Below are positions 1 through 9,200 of a stretch of DNA of 43,397 nucleotides, piece after piece. Location of the stretch: positions 1-43,397 of the forward strand of contig JAILRP010000014.1 in assembly GCA_024698075.1 (NCBI GenBank), read 5' to 3'. Every line of letters begins with the position of its first letter. Position 1 is the stretch's first letter. The stretch comes from Lachnospiraceae bacterium (GTDB lineage: Bacteria; Bacillota; Clostridia; Lachnospirales; Lachnospiraceae). The translations under genes were made by a program, and so were the position numbers. The notes beneath the pieces are model-generated. The model was not told the DNA's origin. It ran no database searches and was given only the letters and a program-made list of their open reading frames with translations.

Positions 1-91
1 CCTTCACAAGCCCGGTGACATAGTCACGGAGCCTCATCTCGTCAGGCAGTATATCCTTCATTCCCGTTGTCGGTTTTTTTACCATAGCCAT
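1..91 (-). CDS. hisS: Histidyl-tRNA synthetase, N-terminal part (cut by window edge)
   Basis: Only the first 30 codons lie in the window. They read MAMVKKPTTGMKDILPDE and onward, which matches the N-terminus of class II histidyl-tRNA synthetases (KP-TGMKDILP-E, with RDYV shortly after). The enzyme charges tRNA-His in the cytoplasm. The ATG at 91 is preferred over the in-frame ATG at 85, because a GAAGGGGA Shine-Dalgarno sequence inside the end of hemZ sits about 8 nt upstream. hemZ ends only 4 nt before this start, so hisS is probably the distal gene of the suf-rel-hemZ transcript. No T-box leader precedes it. The C-terminal body, including motifs 2 and 3, is outside the window. Confidence 0.85.
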   Translation of the reverse strand, partial: MAMVKKPTTGMKDILPDEMRLRDYVTGLVK

Positions 92-95
92 TTTT

Positions 96-1517
96 TCATT
101 CCCCTTCAAACAGTTTTTTCTTTCTGTCTATCATCTCATCGATCCTGCTCATGTACAGGCCGACGTCCTTGACGTTGTCGCACCGCTCTATCCGGCTTCC
201 CATGACGTGTTTTGATATCGTGCCGGCGCCGGCTGCGGCTATGTCGGAAACCTCCTCCATGATGGCGACATTGTACACTCCGTACTTTCCCGGAAGCGCA
301 TATCCGACATTCTCAAAATTGCCCGCCATGTTCTTCTGGCGGTACAGGTAATACGGCTTCATGCCAAGCTCTGCGGCGGCATCAGCCGCCATGGCCATCA
401 TCTCCTCCGTATTGACGGACGTTACGCCGTGTTCCTCAAGGTAGGCATGCATGCCGGCGGCACGCTTTATCGCCAGGGAATGCACGGTCAGGCTTTCCGG
501 AGACAGCTTTTTTATCTCGGTGAGCGTATGGGCGAGCATCTTTTCATCCTCACCCGGAAGCCCGAGTATGATGTCGGTATTTATGTTCGAAAATCCCGCG
601 GCCCTCGCCTTTTCAAAAGCGGCGTACACATCTTCGGACCTGTGTGCCCTGCCGATGAGCGCAAGCGTTGCGTCGTTCATGGTCTGCGGATTTATCGAGA
701 TCCTGGTGACCCCCGCTCCGGAAAGCGCCCGAAGCTTCTCATCCGTTATGCTGTCGGGCCTTCCCGCTTCCACGGTAAGCTCAAGCAGGCCTGATGTGTC
801 AAAAGAGGCCCGGATATGGCCTATGAGGTCCGAAAGCTCCGAAGGCGACAGCGTCGTCGGCGTTCCGCCTCCTATATATACGGAATCAACGCGTCTTCCC
901 CTGTAATATCCGGCGAGATAATCGATCTCGCGCCGAAGGGCCGACAGATATTCTCCCGTCCTTTTGGCCCAGAGGGCTATCGGATAGGAAGTGAACGAGC
1001 AGTACATGCAGGTGCTCGGACAGAAAGGAATGCCAATGTAGAGGCTGAAGCCGTCGGGATTCAGGGATGATATCACGCCAAGCTCCGTATGCGCGATGGA
1101 CACGGCAAGCCTTGCCTTTTCATCCGAGCACAGGTACACGGACTTCATGTACCGTGCCGCTTCTTCATCATCCTCCCCTTCCCTTATCATCTTCATCGGC
1201 ACCTTGACCGGGCGGATGCCCGTCATCGTGCCCCATGGAAGACTCTTTCCGGTAAGCTCCGAGAGTACCGAGTATAAATTTCTCTTAAGGACGTTTTTTA
1301 CATCGGGCCGCGAAAGTGCAGTAAATTGTTCCGCACGGTCAGCCGTTCTTTCGTTCCGGTCAGCGCTGACTGATACAGTATCTTTTCCCACCGCAACATG
1401 TAGTGCCGCCTCATCATTGATGCCCACTATCTTGATGTCTTCCTCGGGAAAGAAGGCTTTTACAAGAGAATGCACGTCATAGGAAAAACTGCTGTCGCTG
1501 ACTGCTACGTTCATCAT
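96..1517 (-). CDS. hemZ: HemZ-type radical SAM coproporphyrinogen dehydrogenase-like protein
   Basis: The protein has 473 aa, the usual HemZ length. After an N-terminal domain of about 160 residues, the radical SAM cluster motif FCPSTCMYC (Cx3Cx2C, near residues 168-175) is followed by a GGGTPTTL glycine-rich SAM motif. The family is annotated as oxygen-independent coproporphyrinogen III dehydrogenase (HemN/HemW superfamily). Its real substrate in anaerobic Clostridia, many of which lack a full haem pathway, is uncertain. The start is one of two consecutive ATGs (1517 and 1514) and overlaps the stop of the MBL hydrolase gene by 4 nt (ATGA), so the two are translationally coupled. It sits in a run of Fe-S (suf), stringent-response and tRNA-charging genes. 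Confidence 0.88.
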   Translation of the reverse strand: MMNVAVSDSSFSYDVHSLVKAFFPEEDIKIVGINDEAALHVAVGKDTVSVSADRNERTADRAEQFTALSRPDVKNVLKRNLYSVLSELTGKSLPWGTMTGIRPVKVPMKMIREGEDDEEAARYMKSVYLCSDEKARLAVSIAHTELGVISSLNPDGFSLYIGIPFCPSTCMYCSFTSYPIALWAKRTGEYLSALRREIDYLAGYYRGRRVDSVYIGGGTPTTLSPSELSDLIGHIRASFDTSGLLELTVEAGRPDSITDEKLRALSGAGVTRISINPQTMNDATLALIGRAHRSEDVYAAFEKARAAGFSNINTDIILGLPGEDEKMLAHTLTEIKKLSPESLTVHSLAIKRAAGMHAYLEEHGVTSVNTEEMMAMAADAAAELGMKPYYLYRQKNMAGNFENVGYALPGKYGVYNVAIMEEVSDIAAAGAGTISKHVMGSRIERCDNVKDVGLYMSRIDEMIDRKKKLFEGE

Positions 1518-2140
1518 CTGCAGAACGGATTATAGGCCTTCTCTTCCCCGATGGTCGTGCTTTCGCCGTGCCCGGGGTAGACCTTCACATCGCTGTCAAA
1601 CGTGTCGACGACCTTCTGTACGCTTTCCATGATCTGCTCGCCGTTCCCGGTCGGAAGGTCGCTCCTTCCGATCGAGCCGCAAAAGAGCGTGTCGCCGGAA
1701 AAAAGCCACTTCCTGCTCTCGATATAATAGCAGCAGCTACCGAGCGTATGGCCCGGGGTCGCATAAACCTTTATCTTTATCCCGGCGGGATCGATCTCAT
1801 CCCCGTCAGACAGAAGGACATCCGGCTCCACGGTATACGGGCGGCCTATCTGCTCCGATGAGTTGAGGTAGGAATTGCGGCACAGCTCATCCTCCGCATC
1901 AAGGGCATATACCTTTGCCCCCGACTTCTGTGCAAGCTCGTGAACGCCCATTATATGGTCAAAATGGCCGTGCGTGAGGAGTATGGCGCATACCTTTATG
2001 CCATGCTGCGAAAGCTTGTCATAAAGCCCGTTCTTGGCCGGATCTATGACTATTCCCTCGCCCGTGTCCCCATCATACACAAAATAGCAGTTCGTCTCGA
2101 CCATTCCGAGAACCATTCTTCCGACTTTAAAATCTCCCAT
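1514..2140 (-). CDS. MBL-fold metallo-hydrolase (glyoxalase II-like)
   Basis: A 208-aa single-domain metallo-beta-lactamase fold protein. The metal-binding signature THGHFDH is near residues 59-65, with the later His in ATPGHTLGS, the Asp in FSGDTLFCGSIGR and the His in VYPGHG. These are the usual ligands for a binuclear metal centre. Members act as hydroxyacylglutathione-type thioesterases or related hydrolases, and the substrate cannot be told from sequence. The start overlaps the rel stop by one base (TGATG) and the end overlaps hemZ by 4 nt, so it is an internal operon gene. MBL genes often lie between rel and hemZ in Clostridia (recalled, not checked). Confidence 0.88.
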   Translation of the reverse strand: MGDFKVGRMVLGMVETNCYFVYDGDTGEGIVIDPAKNGLYDKLSQHGIKVCAILLTHGHFDHIMGVHELAQKSGAKVYALDAEDELCRNSYLNSSEQIGRPYTVEPDVLLSDGDEIDPAGIKIKVYATPGHTLGSCCYYIESRKWLFSGDTLFCGSIGRSDLPTGNGEQIMESVQKVVDTFDSDVKVYPGHGESTTIGEEKAYNPFCR

Positions 2141-4428
2141 CAGCCTGTAGTCCTTTCTATGTCTATAACTCCGGGTATCGTGGAAAGCTTAGCCGCAACA
2201 TCGCGGAGCTCATCCTTGCCCGTTATGGAGAACGATACGTTTATCGTTGCCGTTCCCTGTCGGCTTGTCCTGACGTTCATGTTCAGTATGCTGACGCCCC
2301 TGTCCGTAAGGCACCTCGTGATATCCACGAGCAGTCCCTGGCGGTCCTCGGTGAATATGCGTATCCCCGTCTCGAATTTGTCCTTGTTGTCGGGAGACGT
2401 GACATCCTGCTCCCACTCCGCCTCGATGAGTCTTGCCCTTTCGTCCTCGGGAAGCGCCATTATGTTGACGCAGTCAGTCCTGTGTATGGACACGCCGCGG
2501 CCTCTCGTGATGTACCCGACTATCTCATCGCCCGGGATCGGGTTGCAGCATTTGCTGAACCTTACCGCAAGGTCATCGGTGCCCTGAAGTGCCACTCCGC
2601 CGCCCCGCTTTACCGTAAGCTTCTTGTGGGCAGCCATTTCATTGACGTCCTCTATGAGCTCCTCATCGGAGATTATGTGAGGATGGTCCTTGTCGTAGAG
2701 CTCTTTCATCCTGTTGATGATCTGGCCTTCACGCAGTCCGCCGTGCCCTACGGCGGCCTGGACGGCATCCCAGTCCCTGAAACCGTACTTCTGGAGTATG
2801 GCGTTCATGTACTCCGGGATCATTATCTTGGCCGGATCTACCGAATTGGCCTTGCAGAAGGCGAGCAGAAGCTCCCTGCCCTTCTGGATGTTGTCTTCCT
2901 TGAGCTCGTTCTTGAACCACTGGTTGATCTTGTTCTTGGCCTGGTTCGATTTTACAAGGTTCAGCCAGTCGCGGCTCGGGCCTCTCGAATTCTGGCTGGT
3001 GATGATCTCTATGCGGTCACCGTTCTGTATCTTGTAATTAATGGTCGCGAGCTGCCCGTTGACCCTCGCCCCGATCATCTTATTGCCCACGGCGGAATGG
3101 ATCGCATACGCAAAATCGATCGGGTTGGAGCCTGCCGGGAGCGTTTTTACGTCGCCAGTCGGCGTGAAGCAGTATACGGTGTCGGAGTATAGCTCAAGAT
3201 CCGATTTTAACGTATTTAAGAACTCCTTGTTGTCGGAAAGGTTCACCTGCCAGTCGAGTATCTGGCGCAGCCAGCTCATCTTCTCGGCTTCGGATTCCTC
3301 AACGCGCTTTCCGTCGGAATTCTCCTTGTACTTCCAGTGGGCGGCGATACCGTACTCCGCCGTCCTGTGCATCTCATATGTCCTTATCTGTATCTCAAAA
3401 GGACGCCCCGAAGGCCCTATGAGAGTCGTGTGAAGGCTCTGGTACATATTGGGCTTGGGCATCGCTATATAGTCCTTAAAACGGCCGGGAATGGGCTTGT
3501 ACATCTCATGTATGACACCGAGTGCGGCATAGCAGTCGGGGATCGTGTTGACTATGATCCTGACCGCGAACAGGTCGTATATCTGGTCGAGCGTCTTGTC
3601 CTGGTTCAGCATCTTGCGGTAAATTGACATGAAATGCTTGACGCGCCCGTCAAACGTCGCTTCTATCCCGGCATTGCTTATATGCTTTTTGACATCCTCG
3701 ACGATCTCGGAGACGTATTTTTCGCGCTCCGACCTCCTGATGCTTATCTTGTCGGCAAGATCGTAGTAGACCTCGGGCTCGAGATATTTGAGCGAGAGGT
3801 CGTCGAGTTCGACCTTCATCTTGGATATGCCGAGTCGCTGTGCGAGCGGCGCATATATATCCATGGTCTCCCTTGCTATCTCTATCTGGCGCTCCGGGCT
3901 CTGGTACTGCAGCGTCCTCATGTTGTGGAGCCTGTCCGCGAGCTTGACCATTATCACCCTGATATCCTTTGCCATCGCAAGGAACATCTTGCGCAGGTTT
4001 TCCGCCTGATATTCGAGCTTGTCCCCGTTATACTGGATCTTTTCGAGCTTTGTCACGCCGTCGACGATTATCGCGACGCTGTTCCCGAACTGGTTTCGGA
4101 GCTGTTCGTCGGTTATTATCGTATCCTCGACAACGTCATGAAGTATGCCCGATGCTATGGATTCCTTGTCGAGCTGGAGTTCGGCGAGGATTATCGCGAC
4201 CGAGAGTGGATGGATGATATAGGGCTCACCTGACTTGCGAAGCTGGTCGCGGTGCGCCATATTTGCCAGATTGTAAGCCTTTTCGATAAGAGATATGTCA
4301 TCTGACGGGTGATATTTTTTTACACGCGAAATAAGCTCATCATAGAGCTGTTCGGGACTCTGGTGCTCGGATAGCGCGGTAAAGGCACCGTCGTCAAGTA
4401 TAAGTTCGGTCATCTGGCCATCAGCCAC
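2140..4428 (-). CDS. rel: Bifunctional (p)ppGpp synthetase/hydrolase Rel
   Basis: A 762-aa long RelA/SpoT homologue with the full domain order: HD hydrolase (intact HD pair at about 97-98 in ILHDVVEDT), synthetase (RFKD at about 317-320, then YQSLHTT), TGS (about 405-465), a Cys/His zinc-finger-like region (FSKCCNPIPGDE) and a C-terminal ACT domain. The RFKD signature and intact HD site point to a bifunctional enzyme that makes (p)ppGpp from ATP and GTP or GDP and also degrades it. The start is GTG at 4428 with AGGGG about 10 nt upstream, although an in-frame ATG at 4413 is possible. It follows the sufB-like stop by 4 nt, so it appears co-transcribed with the Fe-S assembly genes. Confidence 0.93.
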   Translation of the reverse strand: MADGQMTELILDDGAFTALSEHQSPEQLYDELISRVKKYHPSDDISLIEKAYNLANMAHRDQLRKSGEPYIIHPLSVAIILAELQLDKESIASGILHDVVEDTIITDEQLRNQFGNSVAIIVDGVTKLEKIQYNGDKLEYQAENLRKMFLAMAKDIRVIMVKLADRLHNMRTLQYQSPERQIEIARETMDIYAPLAQRLGISKMKVELDDLSLKYLEPEVYYDLADKISIRRSEREKYVSEIVEDVKKHISNAGIEATFDGRVKHFMSIYRKMLNQDKTLDQIYDLFAVRIIVNTIPDCYAALGVIHEMYKPIPGRFKDYIAMPKPNMYQSLHTTLIGPSGRPFEIQIRTYEMHRTAEYGIAAHWKYKENSDGKRVEESEAEKMSWLRQILDWQVNLSDNKEFLNTLKSDLELYSDTVYCFTPTGDVKTLPAGSNPIDFAYAIHSAVGNKMIGARVNGQLATINYKIQNGDRIEIITSQNSRGPSRDWLNLVKSNQAKNKINQWFKNELKEDNIQKGRELLLAFCKANSVDPAKIMIPEYMNAILQKYGFRDWDAVQAAVGHGGLREGQIINRMKELYDKDHPHIISDEELIEDVNEMAAHKKLTVKRGGGVALQGTDDLAVRFSKCCNPIPGDEIVGYITRGRGVSIHRTDCVNIMALPEDERARLIEAEWEQDVTSPDNKDKFETGIRIFTEDRQGLLVDITRCLTDRGVSILNMNVRTSRQGTATINVSFSITGKDELRDVAAKLSTIPGVIDIERTTG

Positions 4429-4432
4429 TGTT

Positions 4433-5350
4433 TCACGCCCCTAAAAAACCTGCTATTATCTTTTCCTCGGCTTCCTCTTCGGTAAGTCCCAAGGTCATGA
4501 GCTTGATTATCTGTTCTCCGGCGATCTTGCCTATCGCTGCCTCGTGGATGAGGCTCGCATCTATGCAGGCGGCATTTAATGCGGGGGATGCGTTCACCCT
4601 TCCGTTGCCCGCAAGTATCGCATCGCACTCTGAATGGCCCGTGCATCTGACATTTCCGTTTATGACCGAGCTGTATTCCTGCACGGAATCATCCTTCGCA
4701 ACGCTCCTCGATACGAGGTCCACGCTCGAATCATCACCGTTTAAGTCAACGAGGAACTTTGTGGATGCGCTCTGGTCCTTGTCCGTCAGGATGCTCTCGT
4801 GTATCTTGAGCTTTGCGCCGCGCCCTAAAACGGCCTTCGTATCCCTCGTAGTCCTGTCGACTCCGTGAAGCTGCAGCGTCTCCATCTCAAGAACGGAATT
4901 TTCCTCAAGCTCGGCATAAGTCACCGGGTCAATGACACGCTTTCCCGCACCGTTTCCTATCCCAACGTGCTTTTCCTTGTAGACGACGCGGGAATCCTTC
5001 TCAAGGAAGAACCTGTGTATGCCGTTATGCGCCGAGCCTTCCTCGGCATCGGTGTGCACGCCGCACCCCGCGACTATTACGACATCCGCGCCCGACTGCA
5101 CGTGAAAATCATTATAGACCACATCCTCAACGGCACTCTTGGTGACGCAGGCCGGAATATACACGGTCTCCTTTGCAGCCGACGAAATGTAAATGTCTAT
5201 CCCGCTCTTATCTTCCTTCTTTACGATCCGGATGTTGTCGCTGTTCTGGAAGCTTATGCACTCTCCGTTCTCGCGCAGCGAATATGCCCCCGAGAATATG
5301 CCGTCCCAGTCGGTTATCTCTTTTAATATCTCTTCCGTTATGCTGTTCAT
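4433..5350 (-). CDS. SufB/SufD-type Fe-S cluster assembly scaffold subunit
   Basis: A 305-aa protein, shorter than classical SufB (about 470) or SufD (about 430). It ends in the typical SufB/SufD core signature SLIHEAAIGKIAGEQIIKLM. The middle carries beta-helix-like repeats. With SufC this forms the cytoplasmic ATPase-scaffold complex that builds [4Fe-4S] clusters. There is only one SufBD-type subunit and no sufS, sufU or sufD nearby. This matches the reduced two-gene SUF-like arrangement described in anaerobes and archaea, where one subunit replaces SufB and SufD. The start ATG directly abuts the sufC TAA stop (no gap), implying coupled, stoichiometric synthesis. I left the symbol empty because sufB or sufD would overstate the assignment. 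Confidence 0.85.
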   Translation of the reverse strand: MNSITEEILKEITDWDGIFSGAYSLRENGECISFQNSDNIRIVKKEDKSGIDIYISSAAKETVYIPACVTKSAVEDVVYNDFHVQSGADVVIVAGCGVHTDAEEGSAHNGIHRFFLEKDSRVVYKEKHVGIGNGAGKRVIDPVTYAELEENSVLEMETLQLHGVDRTTRDTKAVLGRGAKLKIHESILTDKDQSASTKFLVDLNGDDSSVDLVSRSVAKDDSVQEYSSVINGNVRCTGHSECDAILAGNGRVNASPALNAACIDASLIHEAAIGKIAGEQIIKLMTLGLTEEEAEEKIIAGFLGA

Positions 5351-6067
5351 TTAATACATCTCTTTCCCTTTTGGACTGCAGCCTCCGCCCTGCATGAGGT
5401 TCGGAAGCACTTCATCTTTTGTTCCGTACTGCGTGATCACGCCTTCCCTTATGACCGCCACATTATCGGCTATGTTCAGTATCCTCTCCTGATGGGATAT
5501 TATGAGAAGGGCCCGGTCCTCGTCCTTTTTGAGGTCCTCGAAGGCACTGATAAGGCTTGAAAAGCTCCACAGGTCTATTCCCGCCTCCGGTTCGTCAAAC
5601 AGCAGGTATTTGGCCGGACGGGCCAGAACGGTCGCTATCTCTATCCTCTTCATCTCTCCGCCCGAAAGCCTCGAATCCATGTCGCGGTCCATGTATTCGC
5701 GCGCACACAGCCCCACCCTGTCAAGAATGCGGCAGAGCGCGGATTCATGCATTTCGGTTCCCGATGCCATCTCCATGAGGTTTCTGACCGTTATCCCCTT
5801 GAAAGCTACCGGCTGCTGGAACGCATAAGCGATCCCGCGTTTCGCCCTGTCGGTAACGGACATATGCGATATGTCCTCTCCGTCAAGGAGTATCTGCCCC
5901 GATGTCGGCACATACAGGCCCGCGATCAGCTTCGCAAGGCTCGTCTTGCCGCCTCCGTTCGGCCCGGTTATCACCGTGAGCTTTCCCGGCATGATATCGA
6001 GCGATACACCGTTCAGAAGATTTTCCTTTGTCTCAAGATCAAGTTTGATATCACGTAAACTAAGCAT
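5351..6067 (-). CDS. sufC: SufC-type Fe-S assembly ATPase
   Basis: A 238-aa ABC ATPase without membrane segments. It has a Walker A GPNGGGKTS, Q-loop in YAFQQPVAF, signature LSGGEMKR, Walker B YLLFDEPEAGID and switch His in ISHQ. The E-A-G-I-D segment after Walker B is typical of SufC. It drives Fe-S cluster formation with the adjacent SufB/D-type subunit. I place the start at ATG 6067 (MLSLRDIKLD), which has AGAGGA about 7 nt upstream. A TTG 18 nt further up would lie in the terminator tail. A strong intrinsic terminator ends only 16 nt upstream of this ATG, so transcription must either read through it from tRNA-Glu or begin within the hairpin region. Confidence 0.92.
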   Translation of the reverse strand: MLSLRDIKLDLETKENLLNGVSLDIMPGKLTVITGPNGGGKTSLAKLIAGLYVPTSGQILLDGEDISHMSVTDRAKRGIAYAFQQPVAFKGITVRNLMEMASGTEMHESALCRILDRVGLCAREYMDRDMDSRLSGGEMKRIEIATVLARPAKYLLFDEPEAGIDLWSFSSLISAFEDLKKDEDRALLIISHQERILNIADNVAVIREGVITQYGTKDEVLPNLMQGGGCSPKGKEMY

Positions 6068-6083
6068 TTCCCATCCTCTATTC

Positions 6084-6111
6084 AAAAAACCTCAAGGCAT
6101 ATACCCTGAGG
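6084..6111 (-). terminator. Intrinsic terminator between tRNA-Glu and sufC
   Basis: On the minus strand CCTCAGGG and CCTTGAGG form an 8-bp stem (one G-U pair) around a 6-nt loop, followed by six T (6084-6089). The flank at 6113-6118 also gives six T on the plus strand, so it could act both ways. It lies 26 nt after the tRNA and 16 nt before the sufC start. Confidence 0.8.
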
Positions 6112-6137
6112 CTTTTTTGTTCAAATTAAACACATAC

Positions 6138-6209
6138 CAGCTCGTAGGGGAATCGAACCCCTGTTTCCGCCGTGAGAGGGCGGCGTCTTAACCGCTTGAC
6201 CAACGAGCC
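6138..6209 (-). tRNA. tRNA-Glu (anticodon CTC)
   Basis: The 72-nt cloverleaf reads 5' GGCTCGT and ends ACGAGCT plus discriminator G. The acceptor stem is 7 bp with a G-U first pair. The anticodon stem is CCGCC/GGCGG with loop CTCTCAC, so the anticodon is CTC, which reads GAG. The T-arm has GGTTCGATTCC. No CCA is encoded. It is followed by an intrinsic terminator and then sufC. Confidence 0.95.
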
Positions 6210-6221
6210 GTACCTGACTAT

Positions 6222-6227
6222 ATTATA
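6222..6227 (-). promoter_or_regulatory. -10 box of the tRNA-Glu promoter
   Basis: A perfect TATAAT on the minus strand sits 12 nt before the tRNA 5' end. The -35 region is poor (a CTTGCT-like stretch before a T run). This is the only clear promoter element seen upstream of the tRNA-suf-rel-hemZ-hisS run. Confidence 0.55.
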
Positions 6228-6274
6228 CGAATCGGAACAAAAAAGCAAGCAGAATATGAATTACTTTTTGTCCA

Positions 6275-9200
6275 TCAGATAAAATACTTGAGAAGATATG
6301 CCGGCAGGAGCACCCTGCTTCCCGACTTTACCACGCCTTCCACATTGATCCTGACCGAACCGTCCTCCTCCGGAGCAGTCTCTGTCTCGGTTTCGGCTTC
6401 CTCGGCAGGCTCTGCGGCAGATGCTTCTTCCGTCGCAGGCTCTTCGGCCTCTACAGCCGCGGGTGCCTCATCGGCCGCGCCTGCGCCATCATCGGCCGGA
6501 GCGGGCTCTGCGGGAGCAGCGTCTTCCTTGGGTGCAGGCTCTTCGGCGGGTGCTGCGGGCTCTTCGGCCTCGGCGGCTCCCTCACCTACTGCCGAACCGT
6601 AGATAGCCTCATTGAGGATGTCTATGACCTCCTGAGGTATCACGATGTCGTCCTCGGTAAGCTCTTCCTGAAGATCGATGAGAGTCATGACCTCTTCATC
6701 CGGAGCGGATTCAGCCTTCTCGCTCTCATGCTTCTCTTCTACGACCGTGACGGGTGAACCGGCACTGTTGATAGCATCCATGTACATGTCGAGCGTTGCA
6801 CGCACGTCAACTCCGAGGAGCTCCGAAAGTCCGTTGATTATATCATCATCCATGCCGTCAAGCGTTACGACAACGTTGACCTCTGCTTCGGAAAGCTTGC
6901 TTAAGTCCACATCGCCGAGTCCTAAGCTGTCAAGATCGATATATCCCATCTCATCAAGCACTTCCGCTGCTGCTCCGAGCTCATCGACAAGCTCCGTAAG
7001 CTCTTCCTGTGAAAGGCTTGTGTCAAATACTTCAGAGAATGCGCCCTGGACGCCCTCAAGATAGATCGTTGCGATGCCTTCGATATCAGTCTCGGCTTCC
7101 ATGAGTATCTTTTCAACGCCCTGCTCATTGATCCTGCCTGATTCAACGTCAGAGACAACATCCTCAACGAGTGAGTTGAAATATCTTTCGGATAATTCGG
7201 CAAGGTCAAGTCCCGCAAGGGCTACCTTCTCACCGACCTCGGCAAGCGCCGGATCTGATGCGATGTCATTTCCGAGCTTCTCATAATCATAATTCATGAG
7301 AGATTCGACATCCTCGATATCACCCGAGAAGTGTCTTCCGAATATTGCCACAACATCATTTGAGACCTCACCGAGCTGTACGGCGATCTCATTTTCGCTC
7401 CATCCGTCCCTCGGGACCGAAGCGATCTTCTCGTTAAAGTACTGTGAAAGTTCCGCTATAGTATCGACTTCAAGCTGCTCCGCGGCTGTCCTGGTCATTT
7501 CCGCAACATCTGCTTCCTCTGCTTCTTCAGGCTCAGCTGCCTCTTTGGCTTCGTCGGCCGGAGCGCTCTCTTCTTCCTCCTCCTCAGGCTCAGCTGCTTC
7601 TTCTTCGGCAGCCTCCTCTTCGGCGGCTTCTATGGCTTCTTCATCCTCTTCCGCGAAAAGCTCATCGAGATCTATCTCTTCCGTATTGCCGGCTATGAAG
7701 TCTTCCATAAGCTTTTCCGTATCAAATCCGGTAAACGTGACGGCTCCCTTATCGTCTCCGTCAAGGACTACTTCTATGGTCTTTCCGTCTTTCGTGGCGG
7801 TGAATATATCATCTGCGACTTCCGTATCCCATCCGTTCATAGTCGCATAGGATATCGCATCAAATGAGCATTCAAAAGGTGTTACGAGGTCATCCGGAAC
7901 GGAATTGACGATTATGCCGTTCTTGAACAGGTACCAGTCAAATTCCTCCGAGATCCTCTCGCAGTTTTCTCCGGCCGCGGCTGCTATATCGTTCACGTAA
8001 GATGTGATCTCCTCGGCTGCCTTTTCAGGAGACTGGTCATAAGCATCTTTCCACTTGCCCCTTAAGGAAGCGGCAACATCCGCTGCGCTTAAGGATTCCA
8101 TGCCTTCCCAGTATTCCCTTACTGACCTTCCGTATGCTTCCCTTCTCGGAATGATCGAATTATTGAGCTTTGCAAATTCAAACTGGAGTATTCCGTCGAC
8201 AAATGCATCATCCTCAACATCGGTTGAGAGGTTTTCGGGCAACGCTGCCGTAAGAACGGGTATCGGGATGAACGGAGAAGCCGTCGGATTGGCCGGCGTC
8301 GTCCACAGTACCGTAGACATCTCGGCGGGAACATCAGGGAATACCTGTAAAACATTTGCCGATGTGACTGACTGGTTGTTGATGCCGAAATATGATGTCA
8401 GATTGTCTTCATCGGAAAGGTCAAAATCGGTTCCTTCATATCTGTTCCTGAAGAAATCGAACACATCCTCCATGCCGAGCTTGTCATCTGGCGCAAAGAA
8501 CGTATCATAGTCTGCATCTTCATCATAGGAAAGTCCCTCTGAAGGTGCGAAAAGGTCATGTCCTATCCATCCGCGCAGATGATCCTCGGATGTGAAATTG
8601 AGTTCTTTATCTATATATGTACCTGCCAGGTCAAGAGTCTTATCTTCATAAACCGCAAATCCGTTATCTTCCGGGAGGGAGAACAGTTCAGATGAGAAGA
8701 TCATGTTCTCATCATCCATTGCCGCCTTTTTGATGATCGGCTCGTTTCCGAATGTACCGACCCGGTCAGCGGGAAGCTTTAAGGCCGCATACTGATGACC
8801 GCTGTAGTTCTCGAAAGCCCAGGCGCCGTCAGGATCCGTGATGAGAAAAGCCATTCCGCAGCAAGCTCCGTTTTCATCTATCATCGAGCCGAGGATCTTT
8901 ACGGCATCCTCCGCGGTCTTTGCCGTTGAAGCAACAGCCAGTTCGACCTTGTCCGTATATACACCGTCATCTGCGAAAGGATCTGCCGCAGCTGCCGCAT
9001 CATTCGATGCCAGCAAGGAGCATCCGATCACCGAAACGCCGTATTCGTTTGAAGCGCAGCAGTTTGCTCCTGCAAAATCCGTATAGGCCATGGCACGCTT
9101 TATGACGAGCTTTGCGCTGTCCTCTGGAAGCGTATATTTATAGCCGTTTGCAAATTCGATCGCGTCACCCTTTTTGTAGAGGCCCTTTTCAAGGACAACC

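Noticed and set aside
96-1517. T-box leader for hisS
   Set aside because: hisS starts 4 nt after hemZ, leaving no space for a leader; the coding sequence upstream is intact hemZ.
2482-3192. 236-codon plus-strand frame
   Set aside because: Antisense to rel, whose domains are unambiguous; no start signal.
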